Positions 1-5,451 of a stretch of 5,451 bases of DNA are shown here, piece after piece; the stretch's first letter is position 1; each line of letters opens with the position of its first letter. The position numbers were made by a program, and so were the translations under genes. The notes beneath the pieces were generated by a model. The model searched no databases and was not told where the DNA came from. It worked only from the letters and a program-made list of their open reading frames with translations. The DNA is from Candidatus Omnitrophota bacterium (GTDB lineage: Bacteria; Omnitrophota; Koll11; Zapsychrales; Fredricksoniimonadaceae), in the NCBI GenBank assembly GCA_015233705.1, contig JADFXE010000074.1:1-5451 (forward strand), in the 5' to 3' direction.

Positions 1-44
1 AAGGCAAGGACGGAACCTCGGATAAAGATGACATTACGAATTGG
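1..44. repeat. Inverted near-identical copy of the gspG/gspI junction (left arm)
   Basis: Bases 1-44 are the reverse complement of 2757-2800 with a single mismatch (base 13 versus 2788). Similarity stops abruptly at base 45 and begins at the very first base of the window, so the copy may extend further left. Read on the plus strand, it encodes the last residues of GspG (GKDGTSDKDDITNW) and the first six codons of gspI, but without the gspG stop. It lies antisense inside the pilM frame, which suggests a breakpoint rather than a gene. Confidence 0.95.
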
Positions 45-625
45 CTCATCAGGACCGCGCCGCCTAACTGCACGATGAAATTGGTATTCTGCATGTTCAC
101 ATCTACAAGCGCGACCGGAGCGTCATTCTTTTTCACGTTAAGCGCCTGGGAATAAAAACGGGCGATCCCTTCCGGAGCAAACACGACCGTATCCATGCTG
201 ATCCCGGCGGTCCTCAAAAGCACCATTTTCTCCTTGACCGCGTCCCGCTTGACAACGATCAGCAGTACCCGGGTAAAATTGGGCTTCGGTGTCCCAAGCT
301 TGATATAGCTCAAAAGGATCTCGTCTTTCGTGAACGGCGTATACCTGGCCGCCTGAAGCGCCAGGATAGATTCGATCTCGCTATTGTCGGTGGAAGGGAC
401 TTCAATATTCTTGGTCGTGGCCACGTCGCCGGGCAAGACCCAGAGGACAGAAGAATTCTTGACGTCAAACCCCGCCAGCGCCTGGCGCAGGGCCACATCG
501 ATCGCGCCGTTATCGACAGACCTTCTGGCAAGCTTTTCGACGTTCCCGCCGCGGGAAACCTGCGCCGCCCTGACCAGCGTCGAGCTTGCAGAAATAGTGA
601 TCACACGAGGTTTTGTTAAATTCAT
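1..625 (-). CDS. pilM: PilM/GspL-like actin-fold assembly protein, N-terminal part, 3' end chimeric and cut by window edge
   Basis: An open frame from ATG at 625 gives 208 residues to the window edge with no stop; PilM proteins are usually about 340-380 residues, so this is partial. The beginning (RVITISASSTLVRAAQVSRGG) resembles the first actin-fold strands of PilM/GspL. Residues about 75-105 (TDNSEIESILALQAARYTPF) match the family pattern in which a short acidic helix precedes a Q.. RY.PF motif, and LVDV at 173-176 resembles the second phosphate-loop strand. In the family this cytoplasmic protein links the inner-membrane platform to the ATPase GspE; a separate PilM replaces the cytoplasmic part of GspL in many non-proteobacteria. 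The expected Asp of the first phosphate loop is not seen, so nucleotide binding is doubtful. The start is supported by AAGGA eight bases upstream. Only residues 1-193/194 are native looking; 195-208 are encoded by the inverted gspG/gspI copy at 1-44. The family assignment is moderately sure, helped by its position after gspK. Confidence 0.7.
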   Translation of the reverse strand, partial: MNLTKPRVITISASSTLVRAAQVSRGGNVEKLARRSVDNGAIDVALRQALAGFDVKNSSVLWVLPGDVATTKNIEVPSTDNSEIESILALQAARYTPFTKDEILLSYIKLGTPKPNFTRVLLIVVKRDAVKEKMVLLRTAGISMDTVVFAPEGIARFYSQALNVKKNDAPVALVDVNMQNTNFIVQLGGAVLMSQFVMSSLSEVPSLP

Positions 626-690
626 ATCTCCTGTCCTTGAGTTAATGTATTATAGCCCATGACTAAAGACCGCTTCAACCCAAAAGTAGT
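626..690 (-). promoter_or_regulatory. Sigma70-like internal promoter candidate upstream of pilM
   Basis: The 65-base gap between gspK and pilM is the longest in the operon. On the minus strand it holds a perfect TATAAT (654-649) preceded, after an 18-base spacer, by TTGAAG (678-673), four of six matches to the -35 consensus. The predicted start near 642 would give a leader of about 17 bases containing AAGGA (638-634), the ribosome binding site eight bases before the pilM ATG. No hairpin plus T-run is visible in the gap, so gspK readthrough is also expected. This suggests that the pilM-distal genes can be expressed apart from the pseudopilin genes; it is inferred from sequence only. Confidence 0.5.
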
Positions 691-1722
691 TTATTTTTCA
701 TACCAGTATTCATATTTGTTTTTAGCGGCATTGAAGACAACCTCGATCGAGCGCGCATACCCGCCGCCGCTGGCAGGGACGCGTGATATGAAACTATAGA
801 CTGTCGACTCCGTGCAAAGGATCCCGGCCCCGTTCATGGCATCGAGCTGGCTGGCTTCTTTTGCTTCCAGAGCGATAAACGCATTCACTTCAGAAGCGAT
901 ATCGAACGTCTTGAGGAAGATATGGTCATCGAGAGTGGCATCCTGCCCGTCCTGTCCGCGGCGCGTTTTAAGCAGTTTGTCCGCCACCGGGACATCCAGC
1001 CCCAGCGCCAGCAGGACCTCTTTGGACGCTGTATTGATATTGATCCGGCCGTCGCCGTAGATCGTCACGAACGGGCGAAGCTTTTCGTAAACGTCCTTGC
1101 TGATGCCCTTGACCAGCAGGAGTTCGTCGATCCGCTCAAATGGCTGGTCTTTCATTTCATAGGGATATTCAAGGTTCTTGTAATAATCATCACTGAAAAA
1201 ACCTTCCACTTCCCGGCGGCCGTACTCGCGCCAGTCGATCAGGGCCACCGCAAGGCGCCCGGCATTATCAGAGGGAATCCCAAGTACATTGCCGATCAGG
1301 CGCGTCAACGTCGCCGTATCCGTCGTATTGATGTTGATCTTGCCCTGCTCATCGCAGAGCCCCGGACGGTCGACCACCCTGTTGGCAACCTCGTCAAAAT
1401 ACGGGCATACCACTTCGCCCGGCCTGCCGCCCAGGTCGATCACGCCGAAATCCGGCACATTATTGTGCCGGCGGACTTTCGCCGCCGGTGAATACAGGAA
1501 CTGGTTCTTTTCCAGATCATCAATCAGCACAGCGACCGCCTTCTTGACTCCCGCTTCAGCGGTGAACTGGGTCTGGCTGCGGTCCTCCAGTCGGCCGAGG
1601 AGCAGGATCTTCTGGCGCGTCCCGAAGCCGATCGCCAGGGCCAATACGGTCAAGAAACCGAGCGCCCAAAGGGCCAGCACCAGGACGAATCCGCGTTGAG
1701 AGTTCCGGGCTTTGCTCATCAT
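691..1722 (-). CDS. gspK: Type II secretion minor pseudopilin GspK
   Basis: This 343-residue protein is predicted to cap the pseudopilus tip as part of the GspI-J-K complex in the periplasm. It has a short basic leader ending in SQRG (Gly11), then FVLVLALWALGFLTVLALA as the hydrophobic N-terminal helix. Position +5 is Leu16 instead of Glu, the usual GspK hallmark. GspK-family blocks follow: DEQGKININ near 124-131, LIDWREYGRREVEGFFSDDYY at about 161-181 in place of the usual acidic Ca-site loop, then ERIDELLLVKGI and a helix-hairpin-helix-like stretch ending GRININTASKEVLLAL at 225-240. Cys106 and Cys123 could form a disulphide. The start overlaps the gspJ stop by four bases (ATGA), which implies translational coupling; a second in-frame ATG directly follows, so the start could be one codon later. 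Only a weak G-rich stretch precedes it. The length is typical for the family, and the frame is intact. Confidence 0.9.
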   Translation of the reverse strand: MMSKARNSQRGFVLVLALWALGFLTVLALAIGFGTRQKILLLGRLEDRSQTQFTAEAGVKKAVAVLIDDLEKNQFLYSPAAKVRRHNNVPDFGVIDLGGRPGEVVCPYFDEVANRVVDRPGLCDEQGKININTTDTATLTRLIGNVLGIPSDNAGRLAVALIDWREYGRREVEGFFSDDYYKNLEYPYEMKDQPFERIDELLLVKGISKDVYEKLRPFVTIYGDGRININTASKEVLLALGLDVPVADKLLKTRRGQDGQDATLDDHIFLKTFDIASEVNAFIALEAKEASQLDAMNGAGILCTESTVYSFISRVPASGGGYARSIEVVFNAAKNKYEYWYEK

Positions 1723-2327
1723 TGCAGCCCCGCGGGAATAGGCACAAAACGCTTCATGATCTTTTCACTTGAGCCGCTCATGAACCTGATCTCGATCTCG
1801 ATGCCCGCCGGGAAAGGATCCCCGGGATCCTGGATTGAACGGTAGTCACTGGATCCGGCGACCAGGTACCTGAGCCGCACCCCCGTCAACCCCTTCACCA
1901 TGACCTGCGGCTCTCCCCATGAATCATTCACGGCCTGGGAATAATTGGCCGACCTGCGCGTCAGAATTCCGCTTCCGGCATCAAAAGAATACCGCACCCG
2001 GCCCAACCCGTCTCCATAAACCTCGGCGGCGCGGCTCCCCGCGCGATCGGTCCTGCCCATCACGATTGTCGGGAAAGAGACCTCATGCTCGCCTCCGCTA
2101 AACGCCAGGGCAGTAAACGGGAAGCTATTTCGCACATCACCGGAAAACCGGTCCATCAGGAACGCCACGTCCTCCTCCACCATCAACAGGCGGCTGCGGT
2201 CCCATAACCTTAATCCATTAGACAGGCACGAGAATATCGCCACAGACATGCCTGCGGTCAAGGTCGTCACCAGCAGGACTTCCACAAGGGTGAACGCAGA
2301 GATCGATCTCAAGGCTGGACGTCTCAT
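1719..2327 (-). CDS. gspJ: Type II secretion minor pseudopilin GspJ
   Basis: This 202-residue prepilin-like protein has the leader MRRPALRSISA, then FTLVEVLLVTTLTAGMSVAIF, a class III signal helix with Glu16 at +5. Its predicted role is in the pseudopilus tip with GspI and GspK. The rest is beta-rich, and the segment DVAFLMDRFSGDVRNSF (about 53-69) fits the GspJ region in which a conserved ...l..Dlr... helix precedes the beta sheet. The assignment rests on this, on its length and on its position between gspI and gspK; the body is divergent, so a generic minor pseudopilin is the alternative. An oddity is Ala11 at the -1 position, where prepilin peptidases normally require Gly. The ATG overlaps the gspI stop by four bases (ATGA), with a GGGGG/GGGA stretch upstream in the end of gspI that may serve as ribosome binding site. 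Both neighbours are coupled to it by overlap. Confidence 0.8.
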   Translation of the reverse strand: MRRPALRSISAFTLVEVLLVTTLTAGMSVAIFSCLSNGLRLWDRSRLLMVEEDVAFLMDRFSGDVRNSFPFTALAFSGGEHEVSFPTIVMGRTDRAGSRAAEVYGDGLGRVRYSFDAGSGILTRRSANYSQAVNDSWGEPQVMVKGLTGVRLRYLVAGSSDYRSIQDPGDPFPAGIEIEIRFMSGSSEKIMKRFVPIPAGLQ

Positions 2328-2773
2328 GATTTCCCGCCCCCTTTCTCAAGCGAACCTGCGCCGGAGAAATATGCCGAGCGTGAAATGGTGATCTCCCGGC
2401 CGCGCTCCTGCCAGGACAGCGAAATATCCAATTGGAAAACCGACAAAAGCTGGCCGACAGGCTTTAGCTGGATATGGTAGGTAAAATCGACCGGATGGCT
2501 GTTAAGGACCACGGTCTCATTCAGAGCGCCGACATCAACATCCTTCAATGCCCGGAAATCGCGCTCAATGACCGCCACGCGATTGTCGATAAGGTCCAGG
2601 GCGCATAGACGACGAGACAGATGGTCAAGATAATCAACCCCGATAAAGAACGCGCGGTAAATGGCCACCAGCCCGGCCGATAGGATCACGGCCGTTACCA
2701 TGACCTCAATGAACGTTATCCCCCGCCGCGAAGCCTTTGCGTCACGCCCCGCTTCACCAATTCGTAATGTCAT
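2324..2773 (-). CDS. gspI: Type II secretion minor pseudopilin GspI-like
   Basis: This 149-residue protein has a long leader (18 residues, ending SRRG), then ITFIEVMVTAVILSAGLVAIY with Glu23 at +5. The membrane helix is followed by CALDLIDNRVAVIERDF (about 57-73), which corresponds to the GspI pattern A..LA.n.l.e. Near the C-terminus LSWQERGREITISRSAYF resembles the GspI strand ending in a v.W...g....l.tY motif. GspH is the alternative for the slot after gspG, but the length and these motifs favour GspI. The only possible start in this frame is the ATG at 2773, inside gspG, giving a 20-base overlap with the gspG end. It has only a weak GGATAA stretch upstream, so translation is probably coupled to gspG. 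The end overlaps gspJ by four bases. Confidence 0.72.
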   Translation of the reverse strand: MTLRIGEAGRDAKASRRGITFIEVMVTAVILSAGLVAIYRAFFIGVDYLDHLSRRLCALDLIDNRVAVIERDFRALKDVDVGALNETVVLNSHPVDFTYHIQLKPVGQLLSVFQLDISLSWQERGREITISRSAYFSGAGSLEKGGGKS

Positions 2774-3158
2774 CTTTATCCGAGGTTACGTCCTTGCCTT
2801 TAGAGTAAAGATCATAGTCCGTCCGATGGATGCCAGGAGATGCATAAACGTAAGGGTTCCCCCATGGATCAATCGGCTCTTTTTCGATATACGGCCCGCG
2901 CCAGTTCTGCGGAATAGGGGCCGAGACCGGCTTGTCCTTCAGCGCGGCCAATCCCTGAGCCGTTACCGGGAACATCCCGTTATCAAGTTCATAAAGTTTG
3001 AGCGCCGTCGCCAGGTGGGCCTGGATATCCGCCTGCGCCACCGAAACTTTCGCCTGCTCGGAACGCCCGGAAAGACGCGGGATGATCATTGCTGCCAGCG
3101 CGCCGATAATAATAACGACCAGCATGATCTCAACCAACGTGAACCCTTTTTTACCCAT
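2754..3158 (-). CDS. gspG: Type II secretion major pseudopilin GspG
   Basis: This is a 134-residue major pseudopilin, the subunit of the pseudopilus fibre. It has the short leader MGKKG, then FTLVEIMLVVIIIGALAAMIIP with Glu10 at +5. Downstream are the standard GspG blocks: TAQGLAALKDKP at 66-77, WRGPYIEK at 86-93, DPWGNPYVY at 97-105, and the C-terminal calcium-loop region YDLYSKGKDVTSDKDDITNW (115-134). Ca2+ binding by this loop is known in the family. Val124 sits where the usual motif is D-G (GADG in relatives). The chosen ATG has GGAGG five bases upstream at 3168-3164; the frame is open further upstream to 3263, but that would add 35 residues before a normal leader and overlap the peptidase end. 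Gap to the peptidase is 25 bases. Assignment is very secure. Confidence 0.95.
   Translation of the reverse strand: MGKKGFTLVEIMLVVIIIGALAAMIIPRLSGRSEQAKVSVAQADIQAHLATALKLYELDNGMFPVTAQGLAALKDKPVSAPIPQNWRGPYIEKEPIDPWGNPYVYASPGIHRTDYDLYSKGKDVTSDKDDITNW
2757..2800. repeat. Native arm of the inverted repeat pairing with window bases 1-44
   Basis: This 44-base stretch covers the last codons of gspG (ending just before its stop) and the first 17 bases of gspI. It is matched by the reverse complement of 1-44 at 43 of 44 positions. The mismatch at 2788 makes Val124 (GTA) here and Gly (GGA) in the edge copy. Similarity does not continue beyond 2757, so the edge copy stops exactly at the last codon before the gspG stop. 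Confidence 0.95.
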
Positions 3159-3161
3159 TGT

Positions 3162-3168
3162 CCCCTCC
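3162..3168 (-). promoter_or_regulatory. Strong ribosome binding site deciding the gspG start
   Basis: The minus strand reads GGAGGGG directly after an upstream in-frame ATG and five bases before the ATG that begins MGKKGFTLVE. It is the strongest Shine-Dalgarno sequence in the window and fits the need for high expression of the major pseudopilin. It separates the true start from the longer open frame. Confidence 0.85.
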
Positions 3169-3183
3169 ATGCGTTTAAAAATC

Positions 3184-3999
3184 CTATCCGCCCTCACCTG
3201 AAGCGTATTTGACCCAACGGCTTTCCATCCCGGACATCGAAGAAAAAATTCCGCCGTAAACACTCATCAGCGCGCTCTCGAAATCGCGTCCGTCCCTTAA
3301 CTCTTTAGATAACCGATAAAAAGCATCCTGTCCATACTTTTCTATAAGAAACGTCACCATCGATAAACTCTGCGCATAAAAAAGCGAGACCTGCGTTTCA
3401 TCCTGCATCTCTGAAGGCTTGAGGTTCCTCAGCACGTTGAACGGGATGTGCTTGCCAGCCTGCGCGACCGGCCGCATCGCTTCCCGGACCATTTCCCGCT
3501 TATCCTGCTCTTCCAACTGGGCAATGCCTTCTTCAAACCACTCCGGCGTTGCTGCATAGCGCTGAGCCAAAAGGTCCCAAAAAACCAAATGCGCGATCTC
3601 ATGCGGCAGGATCGCGCTGAAGATCTCGGACTGGCCGTCATACGTCACCACCACCCGGTCGCGGAACAGCCTTGAATCACGCGAAGCATACCCCTTGGAC
3701 CATTTTGGCTGGCCGGTAAACCTGGCATAGGAGATCTGGTCAGGGAAAAGTATGATCTTGACGCGTTTGTCCCAGGTCCAGAAATCAGCATATTTCGTAA
3801 ACCCGATATCACGGGTAATGCGCTCGTAACAATCTTCCGCCTTAGACAGGATCTCCTCGGCGACAGCCTTTTCATCCGGGACCGTATACTGCATCACAAA
3901 ATGATTCCCTTTCACTTCAATGAACGCGTCCTGGGCAAAAACGCTGCCTGAACACAGCAGCACCATTAGCACAACAGTCGCGGTCAGTGACAAACGCAT
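3184..3999 (-). CDS. Secreted peptidase-MA-like zinc metallopeptidase
   Basis: This is a 271-residue exported protein with a gluzincin-type HExxH motif. A signal peptide (MRLSLTATVVLMVLLCSGSVFA, cleavage likely after Ala22) predicts periplasmic export. The catalytic motif HEIAH is at 133-137 with Glu134 as the general base and His133/His137 as zinc ligands. About twenty residues later WFEEGIAQ (154-161) supplies the probable third ligand, Glu157. This layout and the C-terminal helices are typical of the peptidase-MA (Peptidase_MA_2) family. The substrate is unknown. The gene lies between gspF and gspG and is separated from the gspF stop by a single base, so it is co-translated with the secretion genes. 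It could process or quality-control an exported substrate or a T2SS component; that is inference. The TTG at 4011 would add four residues (with an overlap of 11 bases), but the ATG at 3999 gives a normal signal peptide. No Shine-Dalgarno is seen, consistent with reinitiation after gspF. Confidence 0.85.
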   Translation of the reverse strand: MRLSLTATVVLMVLLCSGSVFAQDAFIEVKGNHFVMQYTVPDEKAVAEEILSKAEDCYERITRDIGFTKYADFWTWDKRVKIILFPDQISYARFTGQPKWSKGYASRDSRLFRDRVVVTYDGQSEIFSAILPHEIAHLVFWDLLAQRYAATPEWFEEGIAQLEEQDKREMVREAMRPVAQAGKHIPFNVLRNLKPSEMQDETQVSLFYAQSLSMVTFLIEKYGQDAFYRLSKELRDGRDFESALMSVYGGIFSSMSGMESRWVKYASGEGG

Positions 4000-4000
4000 A

Positions 4001-5212
4001 TTATTTCGCAAAGATATCCATTTGAAAGATCGGCATCAGCATCGCAAAAACAATGAACCCAACCACCGCGCCTACCGCCAGGATCATCACCGGCTCAAGA
4101 AGCGATGTCAATGTCCTGGTCGTTTCGCTGATATCCTGTTCATACGAATCTGCGATATCCGTCAATGTTTCCGCCAATTCGCCGGACTCTTCTCCCACAG
4201 CAATGAGCTGGGCGAACATTTCCGGCAGGACAGAAACATCCCGGATCGCTTCGCCGAAAGCGGCTCCGCCGGCTACATTCTGCTGAGCCTGCCAAAGGGC
4301 TGCCTTAAGCTCATCATTCGAAAGTGTAGGCGTTGCAACTTCCAGCGCTTTCAAGATCGGTATCCCGCTGAGCAAAAGAAGCCCAAGCGTACGGGCAAAA
4401 CGTTCTGCATCCACTTTTAAGAGCAGGTCCCTGATAAATGGGATCAGCATAAACACCTTCAATGTCCCCCGCCGAAGATAAGAAACCTGGTCAAATGAAC
4501 GCGCCGCGATCGCGCCCACGACAACAACGCCAAAAACATACGGCCATCCCTTTACCACCGCCTTGCTTAAGGACATGATGAACAGCGTCGGCCAGGGCAG
4601 CTGTGTATTCATCCCGCTGAAAAGCACCGTGATCCGCGGCATGACGAACGTCAAAATAAAGAACACCGTTAAAACACCAACCCCCAGCATGAACGCGGGA
4701 TAAGCCAGTGCGGAACTGATCTTGGAGGCGATCTCGTCCTGCTTCTTGAAATACACCGTCATGTTCGCCAGCAATTCCCTTAGGCGCCCGCTCTCTTCCC
4801 CCGCCCGCGCCATGGCCACATAGAGCGAAGAAAAAACAGCCGGATAAGCGGCCAGCGCAGCCGAAAACGAGCTTCCGTTTCGCACACTGGAAGCAACTTG
4901 GACCAGGACCCGGGAAAAATAAGCATTCCTGGTCTGCCGGCTGAGAATGTCCAGCGCCTGCAGCAGGGCCACCCCCGACTTGAGAAGGCCGACCAACTGC
5001 TTGGTGAATCGATACATTTCCTTAAGCCTTACCGCAGAAGCTTTAAGGTCCTTAAGCAGGCCGCCACTGGCGGAAGACCGCTCTTCGACAGAAACAGGAA
5101 CCAGCCCCTTCTGGGTCAACAGGTCGATCGCTTCTTCGTCGTCGCGGGCGACAATATCACCCGTGACCGTTTCCGCATTCTCTTTTTTCGCTTTATAGAC
5201 GAACACTGGCAT
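4001..5212 (-). CDS. gspF: Type II secretion inner-membrane platform protein GspF
   Basis: This is a full-length 403-residue platform protein that couples GspE ATPase activity to pseudopilus growth in the inner membrane. An N-terminal cytoplasmic cap (MPVFVYKAKK... to about 55) is followed by two T2SSF domains at about 67-191 and 270-392. Each carries the family signature GEESG (138-142 and 340-344). Three hydrophobic segments at about 171-192, 222-238 and 372-394 are predicted membrane helices; the first and third are each preceded by the conserved helix bundle of their domain. Length and layout match GspF/PilC; the pseudopilin neighbours make GspF more likely than the pilus homologue PilC. 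It follows gspE after 18 bases. The gap, TA-rich, has no clear Shine-Dalgarno, so its translation may be coupled to gspE. The frame is intact. Confidence 0.95.
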   Translation of the reverse strand: MPVFVYKAKKENAETVTGDIVARDDEEAIDLLTQKGLVPVSVEERSSASGGLLKDLKASAVRLKEMYRFTKQLVGLLKSGVALLQALDILSRQTRNAYFSRVLVQVASSVRNGSSFSAALAAYPAVFSSLYVAMARAGEESGRLRELLANMTVYFKKQDEIASKISSALAYPAFMLGVGVLTVFFILTFVMPRITVLFSGMNTQLPWPTLFIMSLSKAVVKGWPYVFGVVVVGAIAARSFDQVSYLRRGTLKVFMLIPFIRDLLLKVDAERFARTLGLLLLSGIPILKALEVATPTLSNDELKAALWQAQQNVAGGAAFGEAIRDVSVLPEMFAQLIAVGEESGELAETLTDIADSYEQDISETTRTLTSLLEPVMILAVGAVVGFIVFAMLMPIFQMDIFAK

Positions 5213-5230
5213 ACAATGGGACTCTATATA

Positions 5231-5451
5231 TTATTTTCCGGACAAAGGCCGGGCCCCTGCCTCTTTCATCGTCACATTCATCACCTCAGCAGGAGTCGTG
5301 ATCCCCTGGACAACATTCGTCCAGCCGTCCTGACGTAAGGTGCGCATCCCGCCCTTAACGGCAATACGATGGATCTCCTCCACGCGTGCCTTGTCCAGGA
5401 CAGCCGAACGGATCTCCTCATCGACCAGGAGGATCTCATAGATCGCAGTCC
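5231..5451 (-). CDS. gspE: Type II secretion assembly ATPase GspE, C-terminal end (partial at right edge)
   Basis: This frame enters from the right edge and ends at TAA 5233-5231, giving 72 residues. TAIYEILLVDEEIRSAVLDK matches the C-terminal GspE/PilB block following the Walker motifs (g.R.aiyEll...), and MRTLRQDG...GITTPAEVMNV is the conserved end (gm.tL..dG...v..G.tt.eEv). Walker A, the Asp and His boxes and the zinc-binding region, if present, lie outside the window. The protein is a cytoplasmic hexameric ATPase powering pseudopilus assembly. Position upstream of gspF in the same direction gives GspE rather than PilB as the better name. Confident as to family, less so as to E versus PilB. 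Confidence 0.88.
   Translation of the reverse strand, partial: TAIYEILLVDEEIRSAVLDKARVEEIHRIAVKGGMRTLRQDGWTNVVQGITTPAEVMNVTMKEAGARPLSGK

Noticed and set aside
3..155. Plus-strand frame beginning GKDGTSDKDDITNW and reading on to a TAA at 153-155
   Set aside because: Only the first 14 codons are GspG; the rest is antisense pilM, so it is a fusion across the breakpoint rather than a gene.
626..690. Possible terminator after gspK
   Set aside because: No GC-rich hairpin followed by a T-run is visible on the minus strand.
922..1491. 189-codon open frame on the plus strand
   Set aside because: It lies wholly antisense to gspK, which has clear family motifs, and its own protein has no recognisable motif.
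1816..1830. GGATCCCCGGGATCC resembling a cloning polylinker
   Set aside because: Flanking bases do not match a polylinker and it is in frame within gspJ (DPGDP), so it is coincidental coding sequence.
2661..3212. 183-codon open frame on the plus strand across gspI and gspG
   Set aside because: It is antisense to both pseudopilin genes and low-complexity basic; no ribosome binding site or motif.
3159..3263. Longer gspG start at 3263
   Set aside because: It would add 35 residues before a standard MGKKG leader and overlap the peptidase end; a strong GGAGG precedes the downstream ATG.
4000..4011. TTG start for the peptidase at 4011
   Set aside because: It is a rare start codon within the gspF end; ATG at 3999 yields a normal signal peptide.
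3920..4420. 166-codon plus-strand frame across the peptidase start and gspF end
   Set aside because: Antisense to the well-supported gspF and peptidase, with basic/His-rich shadow composition.

Overview
The window is a tightly packed, entirely minus-strand stretch of a type II secretion system (T2SS) locus. Reading in the direction of transcription (high to low coordinates), it holds the C-terminal end of the assembly ATPase gspE (runs off the right edge), gspF (inner-membrane platform), a secreted HExxH metallopeptidase of the peptidase-MA type, gspG (major pseudopilin), gspI, gspJ and gspK (minor pseudopilins), and the N-terminal half of a PilM/GspL-like actin-fold gene (runs toward the left edge). 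No gene for gspH, gspM, the secretin gspD or the prepilin peptidase gspO is visible; these would lie elsewhere or outside the window.

Spacing is operon-like. It is 18 nt between E and F, 1 nt between F and the peptidase, 25 nt between the peptidase and G, a 20-nt overlap G/I, 4-nt ATGA overlaps at I/J and J/K, and 65 nt between K and pilM. That last gap is the only one with a sigma70-like promoter candidate. There is no gene-free stretch over 300 bases, and I see no RNA genes, CRISPR, insertion sequences or convincing terminator.

How the genes work together (family knowledge): GspE drives assembly through GspF and GspL. GspG polymerises into the pseudopilus, with a GspI-J-K tip complex, to push folded exoproteins through the outer-membrane secretin. 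The pseudopilin genes here show class III leader peptides followed by the hydrophobic N-terminal helix, and GspK lacks Glu+5 as is typical of its family. The metallopeptidase sits in the middle of the operon without a known role in T2SS.

The organism is a diderm (outer-membrane) bacterium of moderate GC. The PilM-type gene where proteobacteria have a fused GspL, and the embedded peptidase-MA gene, fit an uncultured non-proteobacterial lineage. An Omnitrophota/PVC-like bacterium is my guess, but the taxonomy cannot be fixed from this sequence.

The most unusual signal is at the left edge. Bases 1-44 are an inverted copy (43 of 44 identical) of bases 2757-2800, the gspG 3' end/gspI 5' end. It replaces the pilM sequence abruptly after codon 193/194. 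This looks like a chimeric join (amplification or assembly) or a real inversion breakpoint, and the last ~14 residues of the pilM reading frame should not be trusted.
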